A stretch of 36,302 nt of DNA, from IMG/VR virus record IMGVR_UViG_3300008470_000043, positions 1 through 36,302 of that record; one strand, given 5' to 3'. A program made the position numbers and the translations under genes. The stretch's first letter is position 1; each line of letters begins with the position of its first letter. This stretch comes from a virus. Positions 16,706 to 24,557 of the stretch are shown here, piece by piece. Under the pieces are notes generated by a model, which saw nothing but the letters and a program-made list of their open reading frames with translations, was not told where the DNA came from and ran no database searches.

Positions 16706-17611
16706 CTAGATGATGACTCCCTCGGGGAAACAGCGGCACCAAGGGTGGGGATAGGAGGGCCAATTACCGAGCCGATACAGTCCTTCTAGGGCTACATCCT
16801 CGGCATCTCGAATTCGTAACTCGCGTGCTAAACTAGGATTCACTCGGACCGCGTGGAGTTCGCAGATCTCCCCACCCCCATACCAGGGGTGAGAACCCGA
16901 TAGCCTCCAGTGAGCCAAGTCAAGGCCACTCGTTGTCAGCACACGAAGCTCTACCTCATTTGATAGACGGGTTTCTTCCGATGCTACTAATCGCATCATA
17001 TCTTTGGATAGGCTGCCTCCTACCACCGGGGTATGCTGAGGCTTTGTGTGAAGTAGAGCGGTTTCTACGTCCCTTACTATCCGTTCCCGTGCTCCTTCGG
17101 TGTGTGTACTGGCCAGTAAAGTGTCGAGCTGGGCCTGGTGTTTATCATGAATCCTTCTCAACCGATGCGAGTATGTCATCCCAGAGCCAGCAGGAAACTC
17201 ACGGTCTAGGGAAAGCAAGACATCATCTCGAAGGAACTGCATATCTAACTCAGAGGGGAGCTTTACACCTTTCTTGGCCAGATACTGCATCTGAACCCTG
17301 GACGCTCTCCAGATTGCTTTTTTCACGCTCTGTCGGAATTCAACATCCACGTCGGCAACAATCTTGGTGAAAGACCTAGCTACCTTGCCCTGAGCTTGTT
17401 CAAGATGACTGTTCAATAACCGGGTGTCTTTGGAATCAAATCGCGTCTCATCATTGAGGAACGTCAAGAAAGTATCATAGAACACTTGGTAGTGTTTTTT
17501 GATACGTCTCGCGTCCTTCATCCACAACGCTATCAACGCCACTCGCGCTGCCCGTAAGTCATCATCACCAATAGTCTGAGCTTGTTCTACCTTCTCTCGA
17601 ATATCAGCCAT
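16706..17611 (-). CDS. Head morphogenesis protein, Mu F / SPP1 gp7-like
   Basis: A 301-residue protein coded directly after the portal gene. The C-terminus holds the family hallmark: SHPWYGGGEICELHAV, then LYRLGNWPSYPHPWCRCFPEG, with the conserved His-Pro-x-Cys-x-Cys end. The N-terminal part is helical. Such minor head proteins bind the portal and are injected or help in assembly. GAGGG lies about seven bases before the ATG. Confidence 0.87.
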   Translation of the reverse strand: MADIREKVEQAQTIGDDDLRAARVALIALWMKDARRIKKHYQVFYDTFLTFLNDETRFDSKDTRLLNSHLEQAQGKVARSFTKIVADVDVEFRQSVKKAIWRASRVQMQYLAKKGVKLPSELDMQFLRDDVLLSLDREFPAGSGMTYSHRLRRIHDKHQAQLDTLLASTHTEGARERIVRDVETALLHTKPQHTPVVGGSLSKDMMRLVASEETRLSNEVELRVLTTSGLDLAHWRLSGSHPWYGGGEICELHAVRVNPSLARELRIRDAEDVALEGLYRLGNWPSYPHPWCRCFPEGVII

Positions 17612-17622
17612 AGGACTACCCT

Positions 17623-19290
17623 CTACCTACGTCCCTCAGTCTCGTCTTTCTTCTTGGCGGTTGCTTTGTCTTTCTCTTTGCGAGCTTTGTCGGGAGCAGT
17701 GTCTGGATCCTTGCCAGCGTTGTTCACCTGAGTGTTTGCTATTTTAGCTCCGCGAGTAGAGTCAGCACCACCACGGCTCAACTGAAAGGCACCTTGTCCG
17801 GGACCCAAGTCAAAGAGTCCTTCAGCGTCCATGAGAGCATCTTCTTTAGCTTCTTCTAGAATATCTACGATCTCAGCCTGGGAGTACCCCATCTTCTCCA
17901 GCTCGCGCTTTCGAGTAGAGATACCCATGGAGAGTCGCTCTTTGGTCATTTCTAATTCCCGTCGCTCATCCTGTGGCAATGGATAGGGGAATACCACTTC
18001 GTTGCGGTACTTGTTCCCCTTCAATTTCTCCATCTTCTTACCGAAGGCGCTGTCACCCAATTCGGTAGTCATGAGGATGAGACGATTGATGAGACGAATT
18101 CCGAGACCATACGTCAAAACTTTGACGTCGCGCTTCTCCAACATTGGAAGATACTGCAGCTGCAGTGCTACGCCTGAGGGAGGAACAGAACCTTCGAATT
18201 TACCCAAAGACTGTTCTGTGGTGCCGGAGAGTTCCAACATGGCCGACCGAAGCTCCTGATAATGCTTCGAGGCAGCTGTCAAATCTCCATCCAGTTCCAA
18301 GTTGTAGGCCTTTGAATTCTCGGGTAAAGCCCAAATTCTATTTGCGCCCTTTTCCAAGTCCTTCAATTTAGCCCCAGAAACAATCGTCGTGGGAGAACCG
18401 TGATAGTTAATGATGTCTGAGATGTCCGTTAACTTCTCGTTCATCTCTCGGTTCAGTTCGATGATGTAGCTAAGATCAGAGATACCGAAATATTCACCCG
18501 CCAGCGGGTAGTTGGGTATGTGTACAATAGGGATCGTTCCCAGAGGGTTTTCTTTTTCTTCGAGAAGAACTTTGTTCTCATAGTACCTAACGATCGCCGG
18601 CTTTATCAGCTTGCCCGATTTCCTGTCATATACAGGAGCTATCCACTCTTCGGCCTCCATCACCATATCCGTGGCGGACGCCGAATGAGGGTTGTGGTGA
18701 GCCCTAGCTCCTACCATTTTGAGGGTATCAGAATCGCGGAATACCGGGTTCACAATGAGAATACGTTTGAGCTTCTTTCGATCTATCCCGTGAGGGCCAC
18801 CGAACTCAGGAAAACTCAGGTGTGAAGGAATGAGGTCTACTCTAGCATGTGGTTCTTCCAGTGGGTCGGTTGCGTCCCAAGATACTCGGGCAAAGACATC
18901 GCCGGTAACCCCACCTGCTTGAGCTGCTTCCATCAACCATAAATGCTGGTTATTTTTTCGCCACGTTTCCTCAAGCATGACCCGGACAAAGTCCCGATCT
19001 TCTTTATCATTACCCGGAGTAGTGGGGTCATCCGGAATGGTGACTTTGAAGCCCTTTTTAAAAGTGAAATCATTATGGAGGTCCACCAACCTACGTGAGT
19101 AATTGAGCGTAAGAGTTGGGTCGCCAGCATCCCGAGCGTAAGACCAATGCTGCCCTAAATAATAGAGCCAGTATTTCCGATACGCCTGAAGGCGCCTACT
19201 GTGCGTTAAGTTGACCTCATTCGGGAAAACCGATTCGAACATGCTCGCTATCCCATGAGACGCCGTAGGGCTTCCACTATTATATTCCAC
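17623..19290 (-). CDS. Portal protein, SPP1 gp6-like
   Basis: A 555-residue protein. The start is GTG at 19290, supported by GAGGAGG directly upstream. Segments typical of the SPP1-like portal family: AYRKYWLYYLGQHWSYA, then LTLNYSRRLVDLHNDFTF, then IPIVHIPNYP, then SGVALQLQYLPMLEKRDVK. A Lys/Asp-rich tail (TAPDKARKEKDKATAKKKD) ends the protein. It forms the dodecameric ring for DNA passage and anchors the terminase. Confidence 0.92.
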   Translation of the reverse strand: MEYNSGSPTASHGIASMFESVFPNEVNLTHSRRLQAYRKYWLYYLGQHWSYARDAGDPTLTLNYSRRLVDLHNDFTFKKGFKVTIPDDPTTPGNDKEDRDFVRVMLEETWRKNNQHLWLMEAAQAGGVTGDVFARVSWDATDPLEEPHARVDLIPSHLSFPEFGGPHGIDRKKLKRILIVNPVFRDSDTLKMVGARAHHNPHSASATDMVMEAEEWIAPVYDRKSGKLIKPAIVRYYENKVLLEEKENPLGTIPIVHIPNYPLAGEYFGISDLSYIIELNREMNEKLTDISDIINYHGSPTTIVSGAKLKDLEKGANRIWALPENSKAYNLELDGDLTAASKHYQELRSAMLELSGTTEQSLGKFEGSVPPSGVALQLQYLPMLEKRDVKVLTYGLGIRLINRLILMTTELGDSAFGKKMEKLKGNKYRNEVVFPYPLPQDERRELEMTKERLSMGISTRKRELEKMGYSQAEIVDILEEAKEDALMDAEGLFDLGPGQGAFQLSRGGADSTRGAKIANTQVNNAGKDPDTAPDKARKEKDKATAKKKDETEGRR

Positions 19291-19378
19291 GGAGACCTCC
19301 TCTAAAAGAATTGGAGTGCCAAATCCTAATTCCGCAACATCGTTTTAACTCTTTTCAGACAGATTACCTAACCTCTGC

Positions 19379-21142
19379 CTAATCCCATTTCCCGTTCTTC
19401 CCTTTTCGATGAGGCTTCAATTTGGGCTCAGTCACATTTCGGAACCATGCTCGCGCTGTCTTCATCGTGTCAGCATTATGCCATCGGGCCTGCCTACCGA
19501 GGAAGGGGTTAGGAGCTTCTTCTACCTCTTGTGAGGCTTGGACGTTAACTAACCAGCAGAGCATCATTGCGGAGTCAGGATAGTCATCCCTGGCATCAGA
19601 GGAGCCCTTGGGCTTGTGGACTACCAACTGCTGCCCACGCCACTCTTTCTCCAGGTCCTCCATTTGAGAAATAAACCGCTGCCATTTGTGAAGCTGAGAG
19701 GCCCTCGCTCCTGCAGGATACGTGAATCTTCTCGCGGATAATTCCTGACCGAAAGTCTTGTAGCCAATATCTTTTGAACTCGCATTGAATATGAAGGGCT
19801 GGACGTGAATACCATATTGATCGAGGTCAGCCGAAAGCCTGGCATACACCGGGTCACCCTTACCGGTAGCGTCGATTATAAGCTGTGACAGTTTGTAGTT
19901 CTTCAGGAAAGCCAAAATCTGAGGGTGTTGAGCCTCGTGGTCATCGCCCTGGAGTTCCAGCCAGTTCAAAACATGAATAGGGTATCGGTAAGAATCGGCG
20001 TACTCGATAGGACAATCCCAAAAAACCTTAGCTATCGTGATGATGGTAGATGCTTCCCTACCCACGTCGATGGAAGCCACAATCCCATCAGTGGAGATGT
20101 CGTAGTTGACCACATTGGCTGGGCGTAAGAAGTTGATCTTGTACTTCCGCCTACCGGTACCTTTCTCCACATGCAAAAAGTCCTTGGTGCTTTTGATTCC
20201 ACACTCAGCAAGCAGATCGGCATTGACGAACATTCCTCGGTCTAGAAGGAAATGGAGGCGGTACTTCATCCTGAATTCATCCGAGTCCTCACCCAGACGT
20301 TGCTTTTCCTTGATAATATATTTTCGGTACCGAGGATTGTATTTTTGACCGACAGTGTAATCGAATTCGTAGTGTCGACGTTTCCTCGACCGGGTGCTCC
20401 CCTCGGCTAAGTCGGCACGCTTATTTCTCCGACACGCAGAATAGAATTCAGACCTTTTCCTATTCGGAGTACCAATCTTTACCAGCGTGCCGGCCACCGC
20501 CGCCGCCATAGGATGGATGGATTCCAGAATTTTGTTGGTGGGAACGTCTTGTGTCTCTTCCAGAATAATCAGGTGGTAGGTCTTGCCCTCGATGGAGGAC
20601 TGCGGGGAAGCTGTTCCGCTGTCACAAAAGGAGCCGTTCGGAAGTTGCATATTCTCGCGTTCAGAATCCAAGTCGATGTCGATGTCAGGATCGAGTAGAG
20701 CAGAGCGAGATTCGTTGCAGTACAACCGGGCTTTCATGCGTGACCACATGATACCGGCTTGCTCGTAGTTGGGAGCGTAGATGCCTACCCACACACCCTT
20801 AGCGAACTTGGTTACCCGGTCGTCCCAGGGGATATTTCGGGCGAATACCGGGAACAAAACCATGCAGCCTACAACTACATTCGCCACCGTTTCGGTTTTT
20901 CCCATTTGTCTTGCGAAGAGTGATGTAATCTCTTCCGAGTCCTCCATTAGCAGAGAATAAACGATCCTCCACCCAAACTCACACTGGTAAGGGTACAGCT
21001 CTACGCCAGTCATGGTCTGGACGTAGGCCATCACCATATCGGCTAGCTTTTCGATGTCCTTATCAGAGAGGGCTCTTTTAGGTAGCGATTTTAAATCATC
21101 AGCTACCGCCTGCTCATCTACGGTCACAGTCTCTTCTGTCAT
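19379..21142 (-). CDS. Terminase large subunit
   Basis: A 587-residue packaging motor. Walker A lies at about residues 77-84 (ARQMGKTE) and Walker B at about 190-197 (HLIILEET). The C-terminal RNase H-like nuclease shows IVASIDVGREASTIITIAK, LIIDATGKGDPVY and DDYPDSAMMLCWLV, with the expected Asp residues. No small terminase was recognised in the window. The only ribosome-site-like bases (GCAGGT, ten bases before ATG 21142) lie inside a 10-base-pair inverted repeat, so translation may be controlled. Confidence 0.95.
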   Translation of the reverse strand: MTEETVTVDEQAVADDLKSLPKRALSDKDIEKLADMVMAYVQTMTGVELYPYQCEFGWRIVYSLLMEDSEEITSLFARQMGKTETVANVVVGCMVLFPVFARNIPWDDRVTKFAKGVWVGIYAPNYEQAGIMWSRMKARLYCNESRSALLDPDIDIDLDSERENMQLPNGSFCDSGTASPQSSIEGKTYHLIILEETQDVPTNKILESIHPMAAAVAGTLVKIGTPNRKRSEFYSACRRNKRADLAEGSTRSRKRRHYEFDYTVGQKYNPRYRKYIIKEKQRLGEDSDEFRMKYRLHFLLDRGMFVNADLLAECGIKSTKDFLHVEKGTGRRKYKINFLRPANVVNYDISTDGIVASIDVGREASTIITIAKVFWDCPIEYADSYRYPIHVLNWLELQGDDHEAQHPQILAFLKNYKLSQLIIDATGKGDPVYARLSADLDQYGIHVQPFIFNASSKDIGYKTFGQELSARRFTYPAGARASQLHKWQRFISQMEDLEKEWRGQQLVVHKPKGSSDARDDYPDSAMMLCWLVNVQASQEVEEAPNPFLGRQARWHNADTMKTARAWFRNVTEPKLKPHRKGKNGKWD

Positions 21143-21152
21143 TTGCGTGTCT

Positions 21153-21206
21153 ACCTGCGATATTTGGCACTCTTAGAGTGCGATTCCTCTCAATACTATC
21201 GCAGGT
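21153..21206 (-). promoter_or_regulatory. Stem-loop that can hide the terminase ribosome site
   Basis: Perfect 10-base inverted repeat: 21153-21162 (ACCTGCGATA on the plus strand) and 21197-21206 (TATCGCAGGT). On the mRNA the downstream arm contains AGGT, the only Shine-Dalgarno-like bases for the terminase. Inside the loop is a second perfect palindrome, GCACTCTTAGAGTGC at 21167-21181, which forms its own hairpin or could be a protein site. Confidence 0.6.
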
Positions 21207-21223
21207 CTTCTGAATTAGCGAAT

Positions 21224-21287
21224 CTCGGGGGTTTCAGAATAAGGGTCCCCGAGCACCAGTTCGCGGGAGGACGAACCAATGGTGCTC
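21224..21287 (-). promoter_or_regulatory. Two overlapping, mutually exclusive hairpins in the late leader
   Basis: CTCGGGG at 21224-21230 can pair with CCCCGAG at 21247-21253. GAGCACC at 21251-21257 plus GTTCG at 21259-21263 can pair with CGAAC at 21272-21276 plus GGTGCTC at 21281-21287. Both need 21251-21253, so only one can form fully. No T-run follows either. This resembles an attenuator or a packaging-site structure upstream of the terminase. Confidence 0.55.
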
Positions 21288-21320
21288 AGGGAAAGGGGGA
21301 AAAGGGGACTGAACAAATCA

Positions 21321-21350
21321 ACCGTATCAGGTACGATCGGATCGTGTCAA
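21321..21350 (-). promoter_or_regulatory. Candidate late-operon promoter with palindrome in its spacer
   Basis: On the minus strand a perfect TTGACA (21350-21345) is followed after 18 bases by TACGGT (21326-21321), preceded by CTGA as in the other promoters of this phage. The spacer holds an inverted repeat, ACGAT-three bases-ATCGT (21333-21345), well placed for a regulator. It would drive terminase and the morphogenesis genes with a leader of roughly 170 bases. Confidence 0.55.
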
Positions 21351-21351
21351 C

Positions 21352-22029
21352 TTATCGGATGCACAGGTAACCAGCGCCATTCGAACTAGATATAGGTAAA
21401 AGTTTTCCGGAGTGAAAATAAACCGCCCAAGTGTTCGCCTCAGCGGTCCCCGTTTGTACAGAGGCACTTATCACAATACTCACACCAGCATACTTGACTA
21501 CCTCAGAAGTAGAAAACCAGCCGCCCGAAGTACCTTGGGAAGCCACACAACCATCACAAGTCTCGGAAGTCCAGGTTGACATAGTTGCCGTACATTCCCC
21601 ACCGGGCATGGTGGCAGGACAGCGTCGAACCAATGTTCGGAGTTCGTCGATGGTTGCTAACTCTCAATCAGACTTGCCATTGACCGTGAGACCCTCACAG
21701 TATTTTATCGCATGGTGTCGGCTGTCCATTCGCTTGTCGCCAAAACCAGCAGACCACTCATATCCGGTAGCAGAGTCTTTCCAGGTATGGTCAACAGCCG
21801 TCTCGTCATTGCCGACTTCTATGCCGACTATCGTGTCCGCATCCTGTCCCGTATCGCTTGTACTGCCGCCTCCACTGTCCAGAACATCCACCACGCTGTC
21901 ATCGGTATCGCCACAGCCAACATTGCTCCCAGTGCTATCAGGAGTATCCCCCCAAGCACATGATTCACACTCGTCAGGACTAGCACAACCGGCTACCAAT
22001 AATATCATTAGGATCGTTAGAGTCTTCAT
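21352..22029 (-). pseudogene. DUF1566/Lcl-domain lipoprotein interrupted by in-frame TGA
   Basis: ATG 22029 has GGGAGG upstream and begins a lipoprotein signal (MKTLTILMILLVAGC, with a lipobox ending at Cys). An Asp/Ser/Gly/Thr-rich linker follows. A DUF1566 (Lcl C-terminal) domain then starts at HTWKDSATGYEW and runs through AIKYCEGLTVNGKSD. There the frame meets TGA at 21666-21664 (codon 122), exactly where the family has the Trp of its WRLPT motif. The same frame then continues as ELATIDELRTLVRRC and ends with the usual WAVYF...YLCIR strand at 21352. It is therefore one gene broken by a stop, a sequence error, or a read-through case. The domain has a C-type-lectin-like fold in known proteins, so surface binding is the likely original role. 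Confidence 0.8.
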
Positions 22030-22231
22030 AGTGTCCTCCCAGACTTGGATCGCAGTAGACGTCTGGGTCTGCTGCAACATTAAAAGTTCGTTCAACCATT
22101 AGCGGAGCTTGTCCCAGGTCTTCCAGGCGATTCTCAACAGCCTTGTAGATGAAGCTCAACGCTCCCTCCACATCAACGTCGATTACTTTCTGTACCTCAG
22201 AGACAATGTTTACCATGCTACGCTTCGACAT
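21980..22231 (-). CDS. Small acidic protein, unknown
   Basis: An 83-residue protein. ATG 22231 (MSKRSMVNIVSEVQKV) is chosen because AAGGAG lies nine bases upstream; a TTG six codons earlier is possible. It has a helical N-terminal half and an Asp/Asn-rich C-terminal half with two cysteines (VYCDPS and the final Cys). It overlaps the preceding gene by 14 bases and the lipoprotein gene by 50 bases. No family recognised. Confidence 0.6.
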   Translation of the reverse strand: MSKRSMVNIVSEVQKVIDVDVEGALSFIYKAVENRLEDLGQAPLMVERTFNVAADPDVYCDPSLGGHYEDSNDPNDIIGSRLC

Positions 22232-22445
22232 GCTCCGATGCTCCTTCAAGAGTAGTAGTCGGGGTTTCCCGAACCACGGCCATTCGCATTAGCAAACCCG
22301 GCTTACTCTGTTTTATCGCAGAGTGTACCAGGTCCGCAATTATTGGGCCTTGGGCTCGTGCCATGTCTTCCAGGGATGTCCCCGGAGCGTAGTCACTTTC
22401 GTTGAGGTCATAGGTGTAAGTTATTTGGACTCGAAATTTCTTCAT
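22218..22445 (-). CDS. Small protein, unknown
   Basis: A 75-residue protein with a clear GGGAGG site before ATG 22445. It starts with a beta-strand-like MKKFRVQITYTYDLNESDY, then a helix (LEDMARAQGPIIADLVHSAIKQ) and a strand (LLMRMAVVRET). It is the first gene after the promoter at about 22.5 kb. The compact beta-alpha-beta pattern suggests a folded small domain, but I recognise no family. Confidence 0.7.
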   Translation of the reverse strand: MKKFRVQITYTYDLNESDYAPGTSLEDMARAQGPIIADLVHSAIKQSKPGLLMRMAVVRETPTTTLEGASEHVEA

Positions 22446-22483
22446 ACTCGTTCCTCCCGGTTTGAGTCATCGTCTACCATCCA

Positions 22484-22511
22484 AGAATAACACACTGAGT
22501 AGTTTTGTCAC
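22484..22511 (-). promoter_or_regulatory. Candidate promoter, phage-specific motif copy
   Basis: On the minus strand GTGACA (22511-22506), 16 bases, then TATTCT (22489-22484), preceded by TGT as an extended -10. The bases after the -35 (AAA) and the AGTGTGT in the spacer are shared with the promoter near 27.87 kb. It leads into the small gene starting at 22445. Confidence 0.5.
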
Positions 22512-22520
22512 TAACTATTT

Positions 22521-23165
22521 TTAGGAGAGGAACTTTTCTGCGGAGTCAGCAAAGATGCTGGGTACTCGTTGGTGCAAAGTACGGAGGACTTCCTTCGAAC
22601 ATGCACGGATAATCTCATGGGCAGGAGTATCACACCGAAGTCCGAAAATAGTCAACCATTCCCGTAGGTTAGCTTTAACCACCAGCTTCGTTTTCAGCCC
22701 AATCGGAAGGATAGAACGAGCAGATTGAGGAGGTACACCGAGCTTGAGTAGATTCAAATACGCTTCCTCGACGTACTGATTAGCCTGAGTCCAGACTTCC
22801 TTTGCAGCGTCGTTTTTCTCAATCGTTGGTTGCTCGATGACCGTTATCTGCGAATCGAATTTTGCTTTGGCATACGAACAATATCTGGTACTTTCTTGGG
22901 CGAAACTCGCAAGCCTATGCCTAACCTGCTCATGGGACTTACCTCGGTCACAGGAGTAGATGACGGTCGCGTCACAGAACTCCAACATCGCATGGTGACC
23001 CCGTTTATAAAGCATGGACACGAACTTTTCGGCAGAGTCCTGAGTAATCTTGTCCTCAGACCGATAACAGACCCTGCCAAAGTGTTCGAGTGCTTTCTCT
23101 ACTGAACTGAAGCCTTCTGGGATGGAGAGTCTTACCTCCTCAACCCGTGCTTTTTCAACTTTCAT
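22521..23165 (-). CDS. thyX: Flavin-dependent thymidylate synthase ThyX
   Basis: A 214-residue protein. The ThyX signature RHRX7S is present at residues 82-92 (RHRLASFAQES), followed by TRYCSYAK. The C-terminal ARSILPIGLKTKLVVKANLREWLTIF and LRCDTPAHEII are also typical. It makes dTMP from dUMP with methylenetetrahydrofolate and FAD, supplying thymidine for phage DNA synthesis. The ATG overlaps the pentapeptide-repeat gene stop by four bases (ATGA), with AAGGAG upstream. Confidence 0.95.
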   Translation of the reverse strand: MKVEKARVEEVRLSIPEGFSSVEKALEHFGRVCYRSEDKITQDSAEKFVSMLYKRGHHAMLEFCDATVIYSCDRGKSHEQVRHRLASFAQESTRYCSYAKAKFDSQITVIEQPTIEKNDAAKEVWTQANQYVEEAYLNLLKLGVPPQSARSILPIGLKTKLVVKANLREWLTIFGLRCDTPAHEIIRACSKEVLRTLHQRVPSIFADSAEKFLS

Positions 23166-23560
23166 TCTCTTCTTCTCCTTATGATTGCTCCAGGGGACTC
23201 CAGATTATGCTTTTCGATCCCCGACCATCCGTTCGCAAAATCAAATAATACGCCAAGTTCGGAATGATGCTCCTTCGGTAATACAGCGCAAAGGTGATAG
23301 GCCAATTGACGCGCTTGATTCGAATCAATGATCGCATGTAGGGAACCACAGTGTAGCGGCCAGCACGCAAAGTCTAGATTCGCGTCCTCTAGATTCGCTC
23401 TCCGTAGATCCGCGCGCTGTAGATTCGCGTTCTGTAGATTCGCATCCTGTAGATCCGCGTTCCGTAGATCCGCGTCCTCTAGATCCGCGTCCTCTAGATC
23501 CGCGTAGCGGAAATCTAGGTCACCTTTTCCGATCTTCTTTAATATCTCATCCATATTCAT
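23162..23560 (-). CDS. Pentapeptide-repeat protein
   Basis: A 132-residue protein. Residues 20-64 form nine tandem pentapeptides of the A(D/N)LXX type (ADLED, ADLED, ADLRN, ADLQD and so on), a right-handed quadrilateral beta-helix that can mimic DNA or act as a scaffold. A C-terminal 65-residue domain follows (CWPLHCGSLHAIIDSNQARQ, then YHLC), seen in other pentapeptide proteins, ending in a basic RRRRE. I chose ATG 23560 because AGAGGAG lies six bases upstream. The function is unknown. It is translationally coupled to thyX. Confidence 0.88.
   Translation of the reverse strand: MNMDEILKKIGKGDLDFRYADLEDADLEDADLRNADLQDANLQNANLQRADLRRANLEDANLDFACWPLHCGSLHAIIDSNQARQLAYHLCAVLPKEHHSELGVLFDFANGWSGIEKHNLESPGAIIRRRRE
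23369..23503 (-). repeat. Nine tandem 15-base units coding the pentapeptides
   Basis: The DNA repeats with a 15-base period, each unit close to GCGGATCTAGAGGAC on the coding strand. Adjacent units are nearly identical, so the array could change copy number by slippage. Confidence 0.85.
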
Positions 23561-23594
23561 TTTATTCTCCTCTACCTCCATCTCGATCCATACA

Positions 23595-23774
23595 TTAGCG
23601 CGCTGGTTTCTCGTCTCCTATGATCGCCCAGAACAACGCTCCCCACCAACCGATCGCCGTCCAACCAAAAAATATAGTTAGCACCGCTATCGCGCCAAAG
23701 TGCTTTTTATTTATCGCCAGATAGATCGGCAGAAAATATAAGAAGAACCCTAATATAAGCAACACAAATTCCAT
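23595..23774 (-). CDS. Superinfection-immunity-like membrane protein
   Basis: A 59-residue protein with two membrane segments (about residues 2-21 and 27-52). The pattern LYFLPIYLAINKKH, then AIAVLTIFFGWTAIGWWGALFWA matches the Imm_superinfect family (T4 Imm-like), which blocks DNA entry of later phages at the inner membrane. ATG 23774 is chosen because GAGGAG lies six bases upstream; the longer frame from 23843 overlaps the preceding gene. Family match by eye. Confidence 0.8.
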   Translation of the reverse strand: MEFVLLILGFFLYFLPIYLAINKKHFGAIAVLTIFFGWTAIGWWGALFWAIIGDEKPAR

Positions 23775-23776
23775 TT

Positions 23777-24010
23777 TTAACTCCTCTTCCCTTCTCTGTG
23801 GCGACTCATTTTGGAGTCCACTGCAAGAGGGATATATCGCCACTCCTCGATTAGCTCCATGCCCTTGGCGTACTTGTACTGGAAGCTCCAGGCATCCCCG
23901 AACAGTCGGAACATCTCTTCTCGGGTTTCATTAAGGGTACCTGCCAGTTTCACAAAGTGGCCGGCATGTGGCTGACCCACACCAAAGGTGAAGATATAGG
24001 TTTCTTCCAT
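23777..24010 (-). CDS. Small protein, unknown
   Basis: A 77-residue protein (MEETYIFTFGVGQPHAGHFV, then ETREEMFRLFGDAWSFQYKY). AAAGGAC precedes the ATG. The alpha/beta pattern and Gly-Gln-Pro-His loop recall small phage proteins of unknown role. The stop TAA lies two bases before the immunity gene's start, so both are probably translated together. Confidence 0.7.
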   Translation of the reverse strand: MEETYIFTFGVGQPHAGHFVKLAGTLNETREEMFRLFGDAWSFQYKYAKGMELIEEWRYIPLAVDSKMSRHREGKRS

Positions 24011-24022
24011 GTTGTCGTCCTT

Positions 24023-24292
24023 TCAGTCCTCGAAGGTAAGAGTGATTCTAAATTCGAACCTTTTCCAATAGTGGTGAATGCGAAGAGCAGACACCTGAAC
24101 CCTCGCTGAGAACAGGTCCTTAAAGGGCTCGTATGTTCTCCACTCATCATGCGTGACTCCGAACGCTTCTTCCCCGTCGCGGAGTCTTTTCTCTACTAGG
24201 TATACCTTCTTCTTCCGTACCGTTTTCTCGATCACGTCGGCCCATTCTCCCCCGCCTTCCTTCGAGGATTTATTCGGAAAATTAAATCTCAT
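24023..24292 (-). CDS. Small basic protein, unknown
   Basis: An 89-residue protein with a Lys/Arg-rich N-terminal half (VRKKKVYLVEKRLRDGEEAFG) and a beta-rich C-terminus (ARVQVSALRIHHYWKRFEFRITLTF). GGGAGG precedes the ATG, which overlaps the previous stop by four bases (ATGA). No family recognised. Confidence 0.68.
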   Translation of the reverse strand: MRFNFPNKSSKEGGGEWADVIEKTVRKKKVYLVEKRLRDGEEAFGVTHDEWRTYEPFKDLFSARVQVSALRIHHYWKRFEFRITLTFED

Positions 24293-24486
24293 GACGCCTC
24301 CCTATGGTTATCCATATCCCCCAGACGCTTACGACACTCTTGAATGCTCACGGTTAACCGCCTTGAATGCGGCTTCACCACGGCATTAAGGAAAGGATAT
24401 GTCTGGTCTTTCAGATGTTGATAGAGGTCGTGCACCCTAAGCAAATTAGCCAGAGTCTTCCGCCAGTTGTACGGGTCGTTCCGCAT
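24289..24486 (-). CDS. Small basic helical protein, unknown
   Basis: A 65-residue protein with two likely helices (NWRKTLANLLRVHDLYQHLKD and VSIQECRKRLGDM) and net positive charge. GGAGG lies directly before ATG 24486. It is the first gene after the promoter at about 24.54 kb. No family recognised; small basic early proteins of phages often bind host proteins or nucleic acid, which is only a possibility here. Confidence 0.68.
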   Translation of the reverse strand: MRNDPYNWRKTLANLLRVHDLYQHLKDQTYPFLNAVVKPHSRRLTVSIQECRKRLGDMDNHREAS

Positions 24487-24522
24487 TTGCCTCCAGTATG
24501 TTTGAAATCATCGAGCCAGATA

Positions 24523-24550
24523 GTTCTATCAGACAGGAGAGTTTTGTCAA
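24523..24550 (-). promoter_or_regulatory. Candidate promoter, phage-specific motif copy
   Basis: On the minus strand a perfect TTGACA (24550-24545) is followed after 16 bases by TAGAAC (24528-24523) with a TGA extended -10. It shares TTGACAAA and GTCTGATA with the promoter before hsp20. It lies 37 bases before the start of the gene at 24486 and just after the metallopeptidase-like gene. Confidence 0.5.
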
Positions 24551-24557
24551 CAACGAA

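Noticed and set aside
21352-22029. Diversity-generating retroelement target, because DUF1566 domains can be such targets
   Set aside because: No reverse transcriptase and no second near-copy of the 3' end was seen in the window. The C-terminal codons show no obvious A-rich AAY pattern.
23369-23503. CRISPR-like repeat array
   Set aside because: The units are 15 bases, contiguous without spacers and in frame, coding pentapeptide repeats.
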